A DNA stretch of 64,000 nucleotides from the NCBI RefSeq assembly GCF_028281305.1, contig NZ_JANQKD010000096.1, forward strand, positions 1-64,000, in the 5' to 3' direction. Source of the stretch: Pelagibius sp. Lineage in GTDB: Bacteria; Pseudomonadota; Alphaproteobacteria; Kiloniellales; Kiloniellaceae. Under the pieces are notes generated by a model that was not told the origin of the DNA, made no database searches, and worked only from the letters and a program-made list of their open reading frames with translations. A program made the translations under genes and the position numbers. Shown piece after piece: positions 50,412 through 59,200 of this stretch (its first letter is position 1; each line of letters opens with the position of its first letter).

Positions 50412-51305
50412 TTAAGCGAGCCTGGACTGCAGCTTCTTCAGGAAGATGTCACCGGGATAGCTGTGCGACTCCAGGGCCACGCCCGGAGGGAAGTCATCGA
50501 AAACAAGCTGCAGCGGTGTGGTCTCGATCTCCACGTCCCAGATATGCATGTCGGGGCCAGCGACCCTCTTCACCAGTCTGCCGTCGAGGCGATGCAGGAG
50601 CTCAGCGGCGTAGTCTTCAAAGCCTTCCCAACCGACGTGATCCGTCAGCAGCAGCGACAAGTGACCGGAAGCAAGCTGTGCGATCTTGAGCTTCTCCATT
50701 GGCAGCGCGATGACGCCTGGACCACAGTGCTCGTACCGGGCAAGCAAGGCGCGGACGCGCCGCTGCAGAAAGTAGATACAGAACGGCAGATAAAAGAGCT
50801 GCAACCAGGTCGTCACGGTGTGGAACACCGAATGGTAGGGCCCCCGTTCTGCCTCGTTAAGCGCACGGGCTCCAGCGGCCTGCAGATAGAACACCGCAAC
50901 AAAGCACAGAAGGGTAGCGGCTGCAGATGCCAATTCGGCGAGCCAGTGCCCAGCATCGGCAGCGTCAACGAGTCCTTGGCCAAAGAATGGCACACCGAAC
51001 CCAAAGCAGGCAGGGGCTGCCAGAGCTGCCAGTGCGAGCCTTGGCCGCTGCTGTGTGCGCGATGCAAAGCGCCCGGAAAGGAAGAGCGACAGGAAAAGCG
51101 GGTAGCCCAGGTAGATCACGAAAACTGCAGAATTGAGGGTCCCAGCCAAAATCGCAAGGTTGAGAGGCCCACCCGACATTGCGGCCCGTGATGCTACATC
51201 GGCCATCGCCCAACCAAAAAGCACAAGCGGAAAGACAATCAGGAAAGCCAACAGCGGGGGCAAACCGGCAATCCGCGAAAGCAGTTTGTCTTGACCGCTT
51301 ACCAT
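50412..51305 (-). CDS. Membrane protein with C-terminal soluble domain, unknown
   Basis: A 297-residue protein. The first 200 residues hold about five hydrophobic helices. The C-terminal 90 residues look soluble, with DMHIWDVEIETTPLQLVFDDFPPGVALES, a compact beta-rich segment. The region has lower G+C and less third-position bias than neighbours, hinting at transfer or weak constraint. The start ATG 51303-51305 is first in frame. It is convergent with the hsp20 gene. I do not recognise the family; the C-terminal domain vaguely resembles small immunity-like proteins but this is not a call. Confidence 0.65.
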   Translation of the reverse strand: MVSGQDKLLSRIAGLPPLLAFLIVFPLVLFGWAMADVASRAAMSGGPLNLAILAGTLNSAVFVIYLGYPLFLSLFLSGRFASRTQQRPRLALAALAAPACFGFGVPFFGQGLVDAADAGHWLAELASAAATLLCFVAVFYLQAAGARALNEAERGPYHSVFHTVTTWLQLFYLPFCIYFLQRRVRALLARYEHCGPGVIALPMEKLKIAQLASGHLSLLLTDHVGWEGFEDYAAELLHRLDGRLVKRVAGPDMHIWDVEIETTPLQLVFDDFPPGVALESHSYPGDIFLKKLQSRLA

Positions 51306-51468
51306 GGCTCACTCTGAGTTGGTTGTCTGGGAGTTCCTGAACACCTCTACCATAGGCTGAAGAACAATGCATGACCGCTGACGCTTTCCGTCCGCTCGTT
51401 AACCCTTGTTAAGCATCTTACGGGGATACTGGCGCGGCCCGTTGACGGCAGACAAGGGAAGAGCCCCG

Positions 51469-51693
51469 ATGAGCAAGCATCTGGTATCGGCCGACAATCC
51501 GAACGGCCAGCGCAGCGAGGAGCTGTTGGCGGAGATCCGCGCCGAGATCCTGAGCCGTATGGCCGCCTATGCCGAGGACCCGCGCCCGGAGGCCAAGACG
51601 GTGCTGGAGAACAACCTGGAGATCGCCCAGCTTCTGACCGACGCCATCCATCTGGCGGAGGTCAACTCTCAGACCCTGGCCGAAGACCTCTAG
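51469..51693 (+). CDS. Small helical hypothetical protein (74 aa)
   Basis: A 74-residue acidic, helix-rich soluble protein with the segments ELLAEIRAEILSRMAAYAED and VLENNLEIAQLLTDAIHLAE. The AAGGGAAGAG ribosome site directly supports ATG 51469; an ATG 63 bases upstream lacks one. Family is unknown. It is followed by a methyltransferase gene 51 bases downstream on the same strand, so co-transcription is possible. Upstream is a GTTAAC...GTTAAG pair of uncertain meaning. Confidence 0.6.
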   Translation: MSKHLVSADNPNGQRSEELLAEIRAEILSRMAAYAEDPRPEAKTVLENNLEIAQLLTDAIHLAEVNSQTLAEDL

Positions 51694-51744
51694 GAGCAGG
51701 CTCCATGCAACGCCGATCCGATCCGCGGAAAGCCTTGCGGGCTT

Positions 51745-52620
51745 ATGCCCGCCGGTGCGATGCTCGCGATGCCTATGAGCCGGTCACCCAACGTCGCCTC
51801 GCACTACGCCCGGGAAGGCGCCCCGAGCGGGCGCATCCTCTCCGCGCTTACGGCCGCCGGTAAGGACCTCGCCCGCCTCAGCCCGGCGGATCTCATCCCC
51901 TACGATCAGTTTCACCTCCGCGGCCACGAGGCGACGGAGGAGCTGGCCCAGCTCCTCTCCCCACAGGCCGACGCCGTGGTGCTGGACCTGGGCTGCGGCA
52001 TCGGCGGCCCGGCGCGCTGGCTGGCCGACCAGCGCGGCTGCCGCGTCGTCGGCATCGACCTCACCCCGGACTACTGCCTGGCGGCGCAGGAGCTGAGCGC
52101 CCAGGTCGGCCTCGCCGGACGGGCCGGCTTCGTCTGCGGCGACGGCCTCGCCCTGCCCTTCGCCGAGTCCAGCTTCGACCAGGTCTGGACCCAGCACGCG
52201 GCGATGAACATCGCCGACAAGGCACGGCTCTACCGGGAGGTGGCGCGGGTGCTGAAGCCCGGCGGCCGCTTCGGGCTCTACGACATCATGGCCGGCACCG
52301 CCGGCGACCCGCATTTCCCGGCACCCTGGTCCAACACACCGGAGTGGAGCCACCTGACGGCGCCGGAAGCGGTACGGGAAGCCCTGCTCGCCGCCGGCCT
52401 GAAGGAACGCCACTGGCGCGACCTCACCGCGGAGGCCAGGGTCTGGAGCGAAAAGGTCATCGCCGCCCAGCAAGCCGCCAAGGGCCACGCGCCGCAGCAC
52501 CCTGTGGGCCCGGCCATCATCCTCGGCCCGGCCTTCGCCGAGATGTTCGCCAACCTCAGCCGCAGCCTCGCAGAGGAGCGGGTCACCGTGGTACAGGGCG
52601 TCTTCGACAAGCCGGGCTGA
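51745..52620 (+). CDS. Class I SAM methyltransferase, sarcosine/dimethylglycine methyltransferase-like
   Basis: A 291-residue methyltransferase. Motif I LDLGCGIGGPARWLAD and the acidic VVGIDLTPDY are clear. The N-terminal YDQFHLRGHEATEELAQL stretch is typical of the glycine/sarcosine/dimethylglycine N-methyltransferase and related UbiE-like group. The exact amine or lipid substrate cannot be set. Several ATGs at the N-terminus compete (51745, 51760, 51769, 51775); none has a strong ribosome site, so up to 10 residues are uncertain. The gene follows the 74-residue gene on the same strand. Confidence 0.82.
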   Translation: MPAGAMLAMPMSRSPNVASHYAREGAPSGRILSALTAAGKDLARLSPADLIPYDQFHLRGHEATEELAQLLSPQADAVVLDLGCGIGGPARWLADQRGCRVVGIDLTPDYCLAAQELSAQVGLAGRAGFVCGDGLALPFAESSFDQVWTQHAAMNIADKARLYREVARVLKPGGRFGLYDIMAGTAGDPHFPAPWSNTPEWSHLTAPEAVREALLAAGLKERHWRDLTAEARVWSEKVIAAQQAAKGHAPQHPVGPAIILGPAFAEMFANLSRSLAEERVTVVQGVFDKPG

Positions 52621-53202
52621 GACCAGCTCCTCCTTTCCGAGACCCGGCGGTCCCACCCTCCAGCGCTCACCGCGGCCAGGACGCATTCCCGAGGCGGCCG
52701 CAAGCACCCTCTCTCCTGCTTGGGCCGGGGATAACGACCCGGGAGGGGGGCGGCGTGAGCGGAATGCACCGGAGCCCGTGCCGCGCTTTGTAGACCTGTT
52801 CCTCATACCTGCCCCTATGGCCGCAGCATCAAGGGCAAAAGGGTTAGCAATCTCCATAATTGTAATACATTTGATTATATTCATTTTTCGGTTGCGCTTT
52901 TCCAGGTTCGAGCGCAAGTATCCCGAGTTGATGGGAAGCCACGGCATCGGACAATTGAGAGTTGAGAAATCAGGGCTGGCCCGAGGATCTGAACCTTATC
53001 GAAGTCGGCAGCAACATCTGCCTTGAATGCGGAGAGATTCTCACCAGGGAAGAACTGGACGAGGGCTGCTGCGGCCATGTCCCGGCACGCCGCTACTTCA
53101 CCGAGTTCGAGCCCGGGCCTGAATGCCTGAGCCCCGATACTGCCTGACCGCAGTCAGAGTCCAGCCCAGCAAAGCGCGCAGTCTTCGGAGTTACAACGCT
53201 GC
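52621..53202. other. Intergenic region with A+T-rich patch and weak small ORF
   Basis: About 580 bases between two methyltransferase genes. The part at 52850-52905 is markedly A+T-rich for this genome and looks like a promoter or foreign patch. A short Cys-rich frame at 52962-53147 lies downstream of it and is listed separately with low confidence. No terminator was seen. Confidence 0.5.
52962..53147 (+). CDS. Possible small Cys-rich protein (61 aa), uncertain
   Basis: A 61-codon frame with TTG start. It encodes ICLECGEILTREELDEGCCGH, which has a C-x-x-C plus C-C-x-H pattern that could bind zinc. The protein would be small, acidic and soluble. The ribosome site is weak. The A+T-rich patch just upstream could provide a promoter. 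Because it lacks a recognised family and starts with TTG, it may be spurious. Confidence 0.35.
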   Translation: MRNQGWPEDLNLIEVGSNICLECGEILTREELDEGCCGHVPARRYFTEFEPGPECLSPDTA

Positions 53203-53805
53203 ATGAGCGAGCCGTCGAAAGCCATCGGCCGGCAACTGGATGCCGGATACTACGATACGAAGTTTACCAGCGACGCCGGTTTCCAGCGCCACTATACGCA
53301 GACACAGTACTACGGTCTCTGGGCCGTGATCCTGGACCGCCTGAGACTTCAAAAGAAGCGGCGTATCCTGGAGATCGGCTGCGGGCCCGGCCAACTGGCA
53401 AATGCAATCCGCGACATGAACCTCGCCGAGAGCTACCTCGGCATCGACTTCAGCCAGGTCGCCATCGATCAGGCGCGTAAGACCAACCCCGGGCTGGCAT
53501 TCCGCTGCGCCGATGTCTTTGAAGACGATTCGCTTGAGACGCATGACTACGACATCGTCTTGTCGACCGAGTTCCTGGAACACGTGCATGAGGATCTAGC
53601 GGTTCTCGAGCGTGTCCGTCCCAAGACGGTGATCCTCGCCTCCGTACCGAACTTTCCGTGGCGCGAGCACGTTCGCCACTTCGCATCCGCGCAAGAGGTC
53701 CACGACCGCTACAACCACTTCTTCGAGAAGCTCTACGTCGTGCCAATCCGCATGCAGGAAGGCGGCGCAACGCATTTCCTCATGCAAGGACCGCGGAAGA
53801 CCTGA
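53203..53805 (+). CDS. Class I SAM-dependent methyltransferase
   Basis: A 200-residue methyltransferase. Motif I reads LEIGCGPGQLA, and YLGIDFSQVAIDQA is the second strand; STEFLEHVHED is a typical motif IV region. It resembles small Methyltransf_23/25 proteins found near glycosylation and natural-product genes. The C-terminal half has many aromatic and His residues (HDRYNHFFEKLY). It stands between an intergenic A+T-rich patch and the convergent LysR gene. The substrate is unknown. Confidence 0.85.
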   Translation: MSEPSKAIGRQLDAGYYDTKFTSDAGFQRHYTQTQYYGLWAVILDRLRLQKKRRILEIGCGPGQLANAIRDMNLAESYLGIDFSQVAIDQARKTNPGLAFRCADVFEDDSLETHDYDIVLSTEFLEHVHEDLAVLERVRPKTVILASVPNFPWREHVRHFASAQEVHDRYNHFFEKLYVVPIRMQEGGATHFLMQGPRKT

Positions 53806-53854
53806 CCGGGTGGCCGGGCGATCCGGACTGGATCCCGGCCTAATGGAACCGCCC

Positions 53855-54772
53855 CTATCCTCCCCTCCGTCCCCGGCGCAGGGCGCGGCGGCCGGCGGTC
53901 TGGACCTCCGTGCTGGCGTCCTCCTCGTCGCGGACGGCAAAGAGCCAGTCAATGAAGACGCTGGCGATGGGCGCCGCTTTCACCTCGTTGCGGCAGACCA
54001 CGTAGAAGCTGTCGATGGCCGGCACCGCAAGGTCGAAGGGCGCGATCAGACTGCCACGGGCCATCAGGGTGCTGGCGGTCCGGCTGTCGCCGATGGCCAC
54101 GCCGTTGCCTTGCAGCGCCGCCTCGACGGCAAGGCGGGCATCGCTCATGAAGTGATGCCGGCCCTTGCTGAGTTCCAGCGCCCGGGCCGCGGTCAGCCAG
54201 GTCTGCCATTCCCGCCCCTCGTCGGCATGCAACAGCACATGGTCGGCGAGGTCCTTCACCGAGCGTAGCGGCCGGCTGTTCAGCAGGGTCGGGCTGGCAA
54301 CGGGAAACAGTTCGATGTCGGACCAGTGCCGCACCCAGCAGTCGCCCCAGGTGCCCTGCCCGTAGCGGATACAGACGTCGACATCGGGATCGAAGACCGC
54401 CTCCGGATCGTTGCCGCCGGTCAGCCGCAAGCGCACGCCGGGGAATTGCTCGGAGAAGCGGCTGAGACGGGGGATCAGCCAGAGCGACAGCAGGGCGGGC
54501 ACGCAGCTCACCACCAGATCGCCGCCGGTCGAGGGCCGGGTCATCCGCGCCGTCGCCGTGGCGATGTCCTGAAACGCACTCGATAGGGTCGGCAGCAGGG
54601 CCGCGCCGTGGGGCGTCAGCTTGACCCGCCGCGCGCCGCGCTCCAGCAACGCCACGTTCAGCGCCGCCTCCAGGCTGCGGATCTGATGACTCACCGCCCC
54701 GTGTGTGACGTTGAGTTCCTTGGCGGCCCGCGAAACCGAACCATGGCGGGCGGCGGCCTCAAAGGCGCGCAA
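53855..54772 (-). CDS. LysR-family regulator, GcvA-like
   Basis: A 305-residue (from TTG 54772) LysR regulator. The helix-turn-helix AFEAAARHGSVSRAAKELNVTHGAVSHQIRSLE region and a substrate-binding domain follow, like GcvA/TrpI-type regulators. The family usually begins with M-x-x-LPPLNALRAFEAA. Here the codons for LPPLNP lie upstream of TTG 54772 with no ATG, GTG or TTG in frame before a stop, so the real start is likely a rare codon such as CTG (54790 area) or ATT. It faces the ureohydrolase gene and probably controls it through the dyad at 54814-54834. Confidence 0.82.
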   Translation of the reverse strand: MRAFEAAARHGSVSRAAKELNVTHGAVSHQIRSLEAALNVALLERGARRVKLTPHGAALLPTLSSAFQDIATATARMTRPSTGGDLVVSCVPALLSLWLIPRLSRFSEQFPGVRLRLTGGNDPEAVFDPDVDVCIRYGQGTWGDCWVRHWSDIELFPVASPTLLNSRPLRSVKDLADHVLLHADEGREWQTWLTAARALELSKGRHHFMSDARLAVEAALQGNGVAIGDSRTASTLMARGSLIAPFDLAVPAIDSFYVVCRNEVKAAPIASVFIDWLFAVRDEEDASTEVQTAGRRALRRGRRGG

Positions 54773-54813
54773 GGGATTGAGGGGCGGCAGGCGGGCGGAG
54801 ATGGCGGCAATCC

Positions 54814-54834
54814 TATGTGATTTTTTCTCACATA
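54814..54834. promoter_or_regulatory. LysR-type operator between divergent genes
   Basis: TATGTGA (54814-54820) and TCACATA (54828-54834) form an inverted repeat with the T-N11-A core typical of LysR-family binding sites. It lies between the LysR gene and the ureohydrolase gene, where the regulator and its target promoters overlap. Confidence 0.6.
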
Positions 54835-54931
54835 AGACCGTACAACAATGTCAATTGCTCTCGCAATGGCCCTTCCGCGATACTGCCACCCAAGGAAAAC
54901 AAAGGTTTTGCTTGGGGGACAGGCGGCGATC

Positions 54932-55981
54932 ATGGCTTGGGATGCGGAGAAACTGGCGGCCCTGCGGGAAAAGTACGCGCAAGGCCACGGGGGCGATGTC
55001 TTCGACCCGGCCTACCGCAAGGTGGCCGACCAGATCTTCGATGCGAGCGGAACCCGCATGGCGCCCTATGCGGGCATCTCCACGCTGCTCGATGCGCCGC
55101 AGCGCGAGATCGACCCGCAGGACCCCGACTTCGGCGACCTTCAGGTCGCGCTGATCGGCGTGCCCATGGACCTCGGCGTGACCAACCGCCCGGGCGCGCG
55201 CTTCGGGCCGCGGGCGCTGCGCACCATCGAGCGCATCGGCCCCTACAACCATGTCATGGCCTGCGCGCCGACGTACGATCTGCGCGTCGCCGATGTCGGC
55301 GACGTGCCCTTCGCCAGCCGCTACCGGCTGGAGGGCAGCCTCGACGACATCGAGCGCTACTTCGAGAAAGTGCACGCCGCCGGCGTGGTGCCGCTCTCGG
55401 TCGGCGGCGATCACTCCGTCACCTACCCGATCATGAAAGCCATCGGCCGTGAGAGGCCGGTCGGGATGGTCCACATCGATGCCCACTGCGATACCGGCGG
55501 GGCCTTCGACCACAGCAAGTTCCACCACGGCGGACCGTTCCGCAACGCGGTGCTGGACGGCGTGCTCGATCCCACCCGGACGATCCAGATCGGCATCCGC
55601 GGCTCGGCGGAGTATCTCTGGGAGTTTTCCTTCGACAGCGGCATGACGGTCGTGCATGCCGAGGAAGTGCCGAAGCTGGGGATCGCCGCCGTGGTGGAAA
55701 AAGCCCTGGCGGTCGTCGGCGACGGGCCGACCTACATCTCCTTCGACATCGACGGCATCGATCCCGCCTTTGCGCCGGGCACCGGCACGCCGGAGGTCGG
55801 CGGCCTGACGACGCGGGAAGTGCTGGCGATCCTGCACGGCCTGAAGGGGGTCAACGTTGTCGGCGGCGACGTGGTGGAGGTGGCGCCGCAGTACGACACC
55901 ACCACCAACACCGCCCATGTGGGGGCGCAGGTGCTGTTCGAGATTCTCAGTCTGATGGTTTACAGCCCGCGCTTCGCGTGA
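54932..55981 (+). CDS. Agmatinase-family ureohydrolase (guanidinobutyrase-like)
   Basis: A 349-residue arginase-fold enzyme. The binuclear manganese ligands are in GGDHS (His161), DAHCD (Asp183, His185, Asp187) and SFDIDGIDP. It hydrolyses a guanidino group to urea plus an amine. The family includes agmatinase, guanidinobutyrase and guanidinopropionase; the sequence alone does not separate them. ATG 54932 was chosen since upstream frame is basic and non-conserved. It is followed by a polyamine-type ABC importer and a nitrilase-type hydrolase, and it faces a LysR gene. The context favours uptake and breakdown of an arginine-derived guanidino compound. Confidence 0.87.
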   Translation: MAWDAEKLAALREKYAQGHGGDVFDPAYRKVADQIFDASGTRMAPYAGISTLLDAPQREIDPQDPDFGDLQVALIGVPMDLGVTNRPGARFGPRALRTIERIGPYNHVMACAPTYDLRVADVGDVPFASRYRLEGSLDDIERYFEKVHAAGVVPLSVGGDHSVTYPIMKAIGRERPVGMVHIDAHCDTGGAFDHSKFHHGGPFRNAVLDGVLDPTRTIQIGIRGSAEYLWEFSFDSGMTVVHAEEVPKLGIAAVVEKALAVVGDGPTYISFDIDGIDPAFAPGTGTPEVGGLTTREVLAILHGLKGVNVVGGDVVEVAPQYDTTTNTAHVGAQVLFEILSLMVYSPRFA

Positions 55982-56081
55982 CGGCTGGCGTCGGGGCAAA
56001 CCCGACCGCAACAGGGGGGAAGGTCCAATCAATCAGGCCACGCCAAGTGGTCCCAGCAACGACAGTGGAGGTAGGTGAGAG

Positions 56082-57188
56082 ATGAACAAGCGTATTGCCA
56101 AGAGCGGCATCAGCCGCCGAAGCCTGATGGCGGCGGGACTCGCGGGCGCGGGGCTCGCCGGAGCCGGCGCCCTCGCGATGCCGACGGTGCTGCGCGCGCA
56201 GGACCGCTCGCTGAAGGTCGGCGTCTACGGCGGCTACTTCAAGGACTCCTTCGACAAGCACATTTTCCCTGAGTTCACCAAGGCCACCGGCATCGCGGTG
56301 GAGTCGGTGGCGGAACCGACGGGCGAGGCCTGGCTGGTCCAGTTGGAGCAGGCGGCCAAGGCCGGCCGTGCGCCCGCCGACGTCTCCATGATGTCCCAGG
56401 TCGCCATGCTCAAGGGCCAGGCGATCAACCTTTGGACGGCGCTCGACCGGAACCGCATGCCGAACAGCGAAAACCTGATCGGCGAGTTCATCAACAGCTA
56501 TCCCGACGGCCGGGTGGCGGGCATCGGCGCAGTGGCCTGGTACATCACTCTGGTGTCGAACACGGAAGCCTATCCCGAGGCACCGACCTCCTGGGCTGCG
56601 CTCTGGGACAGCGCCAATCAGGACAAGCTCGGCCTCCTGGCGCTGGTCTCCAACTCCTTCCTGCTGGAAGTGACCGCCAAGACCTACATGGGCGGCACCG
56701 ATGCCCTCGACAGCGAAGAGGGGCTGTTGAAGGCCTTCGACAAGCTGGCAGAGGTGAAGGCCAACGTGCGGCTCTGGTACCGCGACGAGGCCCAGTTCGA
56801 ACAGGCGCTCAAGTCCGGCGAGATCCCCATGGGCCAGTACTATCACGACGTCACGGGCCTGGCGGCGGCCGACGGCCATCCGGTGCGGTCCACCTTCCCC
56901 AAGGAGGGCGGCATCCTCGACAGCGGCTGCTGGGCGCTGTCGCGCGCTTCGAAGAAGTCCGACGAGGCGCATATCTTCATCGACTACATGAGCCAGCCGT
57001 CGATCCAGGCCACCATGTCCCGCAAGGTCGGCACGGCCCCGACGGTGAAGCGCAACCTGCTCGACCTGACGGGCGACGAGTTCGCTTCCGTCTCCTCGGA
57101 GATCGCTCCCATCGTCCCGCGCTACGACCTTTACCAGACCAAGTCCGACTGGCTTAATCAGAAGTGGACAGAGCTGATCGTCGGCTGA
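56082..57188 (+). CDS. ABC transporter substrate-binding protein, polyamine type (Tat-exported)
   Basis: A 368-residue periplasmic binding protein of the spermidine/putrescine (PotD/F) cluster. It has a Tat signal, SRRSLMAAG, followed by a hydrophobic stretch and a cleavage near LRAQ. The mature part shows VGVYGGYFKDSFDKH and PTSWAALWD, typical of PotD-like binding proteins. It should capture its ligand in the periplasm and hand it to the permeases. GGAGG precedes ATG 56082. A strong hairpin follows the gene, which commonly keeps binding-protein mRNA abundant. The ligand may be a guanidino compound, given the ureohydrolase upstream. Confidence 0.88.
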   Translation: MNKRIAKSGISRRSLMAAGLAGAGLAGAGALAMPTVLRAQDRSLKVGVYGGYFKDSFDKHIFPEFTKATGIAVESVAEPTGEAWLVQLEQAAKAGRAPADVSMMSQVAMLKGQAINLWTALDRNRMPNSENLIGEFINSYPDGRVAGIGAVAWYITLVSNTEAYPEAPTSWAALWDSANQDKLGLLALVSNSFLLEVTAKTYMGGTDALDSEEGLLKAFDKLAEVKANVRLWYRDEAQFEQALKSGEIPMGQYYHDVTGLAAADGHPVRSTFPKEGGILDSGCWALSRASKKSDEAHIFIDYMSQPSIQATMSRKVGTAPTVKRNLLDLTGDEFASVSSEIAPIVPRYDLYQTKSDWLNQKWTELIVG

Positions 57189-57220
57189 AGACCACGCCGG
57201 ACGACACCGAGAGGGCCTAA

Positions 57221-57246
57221 GGCCGCCGCCGCTTCCGGCGGTGGCC
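57221..57246 (+). promoter_or_regulatory. Intercistronic hairpin after the binding-protein gene
   Basis: An 11-base stem (57221-57231 with 57236-57246, one G-T pair) with loop CTTC lies in the 107 bases between the binding protein and the ATPase genes. It has no T tract, so it is more likely an mRNA-stabilising hairpin that favours the upstream gene than a terminator. Confidence 0.6.
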
Positions 57247-57295
57247 GCCTGCCCTGTCGCCAATCAGCGCTGTCGACACGCAACGCGGGGACGCC

Positions 57296-58333
57296 ATGTC
57301 GGGACTGGCCCTTGAGGGCATCGCAAAGCGCTTCGGCGCGCTGACGGCGGTCGACGATCTGTCGCTGACCGTGCCCCACGGCACCTTCGTCTGTCTGCTG
57401 GGCCCGTCGGGCTGCGGCAAGACGACTTTGCTGCGCATGATCGCGGGGCTGGAGACGCCCAGCGCCGGGCGCATCCTGCTGGACGGCGCGGAGATCACGG
57501 ACCTGCCGACCCACAGACGCGATTTCGGCATGGTCTTCCAGTCGCTGGCGCTGTTTCCGCACCTCAATGTCCGCGACAACATCGCCTACGCGCTGCGCAT
57601 TCGCGGCGTTCCCAAGGCCGAGCAGGAGGTGCGCGTCGCCGAGTTGCTCGACCTCGTCCATCTGCCGGACTTCGGCAGCCGGCCCGTCGGCCAGCTTTCC
57701 GGCGGACAGAAGCAGCGGGTGGCCATTGCGCGGGCGCTCGCGGTCTCGCCGCGGCTGTTCCTGCTCGACGAACCGCTCTCCGCCCTGGACGCCAAACTGC
57801 GCGAAGCCATGCAGGTGGAACTGCGCCAGTTGCAGCAGAAGCTGGGCATCACCACCGTCGTCGTCACCCACGACCAGCGCGAGGCCATGACCATGGCCGA
57901 CCTGGTGGTGGTCATGGGCGAGGGGCGCATCCGCCAGGCGGCGGCGCCGGTGGAGATCTACCGCAGGCCGGCCGATGCCTTCGTCGCCGACTTCATCGGC
58001 TCGACCAACTTGCTCGATATCGCCGCCAACGGCAGCGGCGACGCGGTTGTCGACGGCGTCCCCCTGCCCGGTGTCGCCCTGCCCGCGGGCCTGCAACGGG
58101 CGCGCCTTTCCATCCGGCCGGAGGACGTGCGCCTGACCGCCCCGGCGGACGCACCGCTGACCGGGCGGGTGACCTTCCTGCGCGACCTCGGCGGCACCGT
58201 GGAGACCTTTGTCGAGGTGGCGGGCACCACCGTCATCGCCGTCTCCACGCCGCGCGAACGCCCCCAAGTTGCCGCCGGCGATGCCATCGGCATCCAGCTT
58301 CCCCCCGAGTCCTGCGTGGTGCTGCCGCAATGA
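57296..58333 (+). CDS. ABC transporter ATP-binding protein (PotA-like)
   Basis: A 345-residue ATPase. Walker A is GPSGCGKTT, the Q-loop FQSLALFPH, the ABC signature LSGGQKQRVAIARAL, and Walker B LFLLDEPLSALD. The C-terminal TOBE domain (RPEDVRL) is typical of the spermidine/putrescine family. It powers import of the ligand. ATG 57296 fits the family start. Its stop overlaps the permease start (ATGA at 58330), so translation is coupled. Confidence 0.92.
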   Translation: MSGLALEGIAKRFGALTAVDDLSLTVPHGTFVCLLGPSGCGKTTLLRMIAGLETPSAGRILLDGAEITDLPTHRRDFGMVFQSLALFPHLNVRDNIAYALRIRGVPKAEQEVRVAELLDLVHLPDFGSRPVGQLSGGQKQRVAIARALAVSPRLFLLDEPLSALDAKLREAMQVELRQLQQKLGITTVVVTHDQREAMTMADLVVVMGEGRIRQAAAPVEIYRRPADAFVADFIGSTNLLDIAANGSGDAVVDGVPLPGVALPAGLQRARLSIRPEDVRLTAPADAPLTGRVTFLRDLGGTVETFVEVAGTTVIAVSTPRERPQVAAGDAIGIQLPPESCVVLPQ

Positions 58334-59184
58334 GGCGGGAGCGGGCCAGGACCCTCTCCGACCATCTGCCGCTGGCCTTTCCGGCGGCCATGCTGGTGGT
58401 CTTCTTCGTCGTGCCCTTCGCCATCATGATCGCCGTCAGCTTCTTCCGGCGCCAGCAGGGCGGCTTCTACACCGTCGACTTCGTGCTCGCCAACTACGAG
58501 CGCTTTCTGACGCCCTTCTTCGGCAGTGTGCTCGGCTTCTCCCTGTTCCTGGCTGCGGCAGTGGCGGTCTGCTGCGTGGCCCTGTCCTTTCCCTTCACCA
58601 GTTTTCTTGCCGGGCGCAGCCGCCGCGTCCAGGTTTATTGGCTGGTCGGGCTGCTGGCCATTCTCTCCCTCTCCGAGGTGATCATCGGCTTTGCCTGGTC
58701 GACCCTGTTCTCGCGCACCGCCGGGGTCAGCAACCTGCTGGTCGCCCTCGGCCTGATGGCGGAGCCCAAGGCCCTGCTGCCGGGCTTCGGCGCGGTGCTG
58801 ACGGGGATGGTCTATCAGGCCCTTCCCTATACGATCCTGCTGCTCTACCCCTCTTTCATGCGCCTCGACCCGACATTGCTGGAGGCCGCCCGCACCCTCG
58901 GCGCTTCCCCCCTGCGCGGTTTCGTCACCGTGGTCGTTCCGGCGCTGCGCAACACCATCGTCGCCACCCTGATCATGGTCTTCGTCTTCGCGCTCGGGTC
59001 CTACCTGCTGCCGCAGATTCTCGGGCGGCCGCAGCACTGGACCCTCTCGGTGCTGATCACGGATCAGGCGATCTACCAGTCCAACATGCCGTTCGCCGCG
59101 GCCATGGCGGTCTTCCTGGTGCTGATTTCGCTGGCGCTGGTGGGCCTGACGCTGCTGGTCGGCGGCCGGCGGGAAGCGGCGTAG
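58330..59184 (+). CDS. ABC transporter permease (PotB-like)
   Basis: A 284-residue membrane permease with six helices. The EAA loop reads LEAARTLGASPLRGFVTVVVP, the coupling-helix signature that contacts the ATPase. The PotB-type order of helices is kept. It forms half of the inner membrane channel. It overlaps the ATPase gene by four bases and is followed by the second permease after 16 bases. Confidence 0.92.
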   Translation: MRRERARTLSDHLPLAFPAAMLVVFFVVPFAIMIAVSFFRRQQGGFYTVDFVLANYERFLTPFFGSVLGFSLFLAAAVAVCCVALSFPFTSFLAGRSRRVQVYWLVGLLAILSLSEVIIGFAWSTLFSRTAGVSNLLVALGLMAEPKALLPGFGAVLTGMVYQALPYTILLLYPSFMRLDPTLLEAARTLGASPLRGFVTVVVPALRNTIVATLIMVFVFALGSYLLPQILGRPQHWTLSVLITDQAIYQSNMPFAAAMAVFLVLISLALVGLTLLVGGRREAA

Positions 59185-59200
59185 TGAAGGACTGCAGACC

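Noticed and set aside
51395-51415. A possible CtrA-like TTAA...TTAA site upstream of the 74-residue gene
   Set aside because: The spacing is six instead of seven bases and the flanks do not match, so it is not a supported site.
52778-53026. An 82-codon frame with one hydrophobic stretch in the A+T-rich patch
   Set aside because: The hydrophobic part is a by-product of A+T-rich codons (Ile, Phe), the ribosome site is absent and the tail is random.
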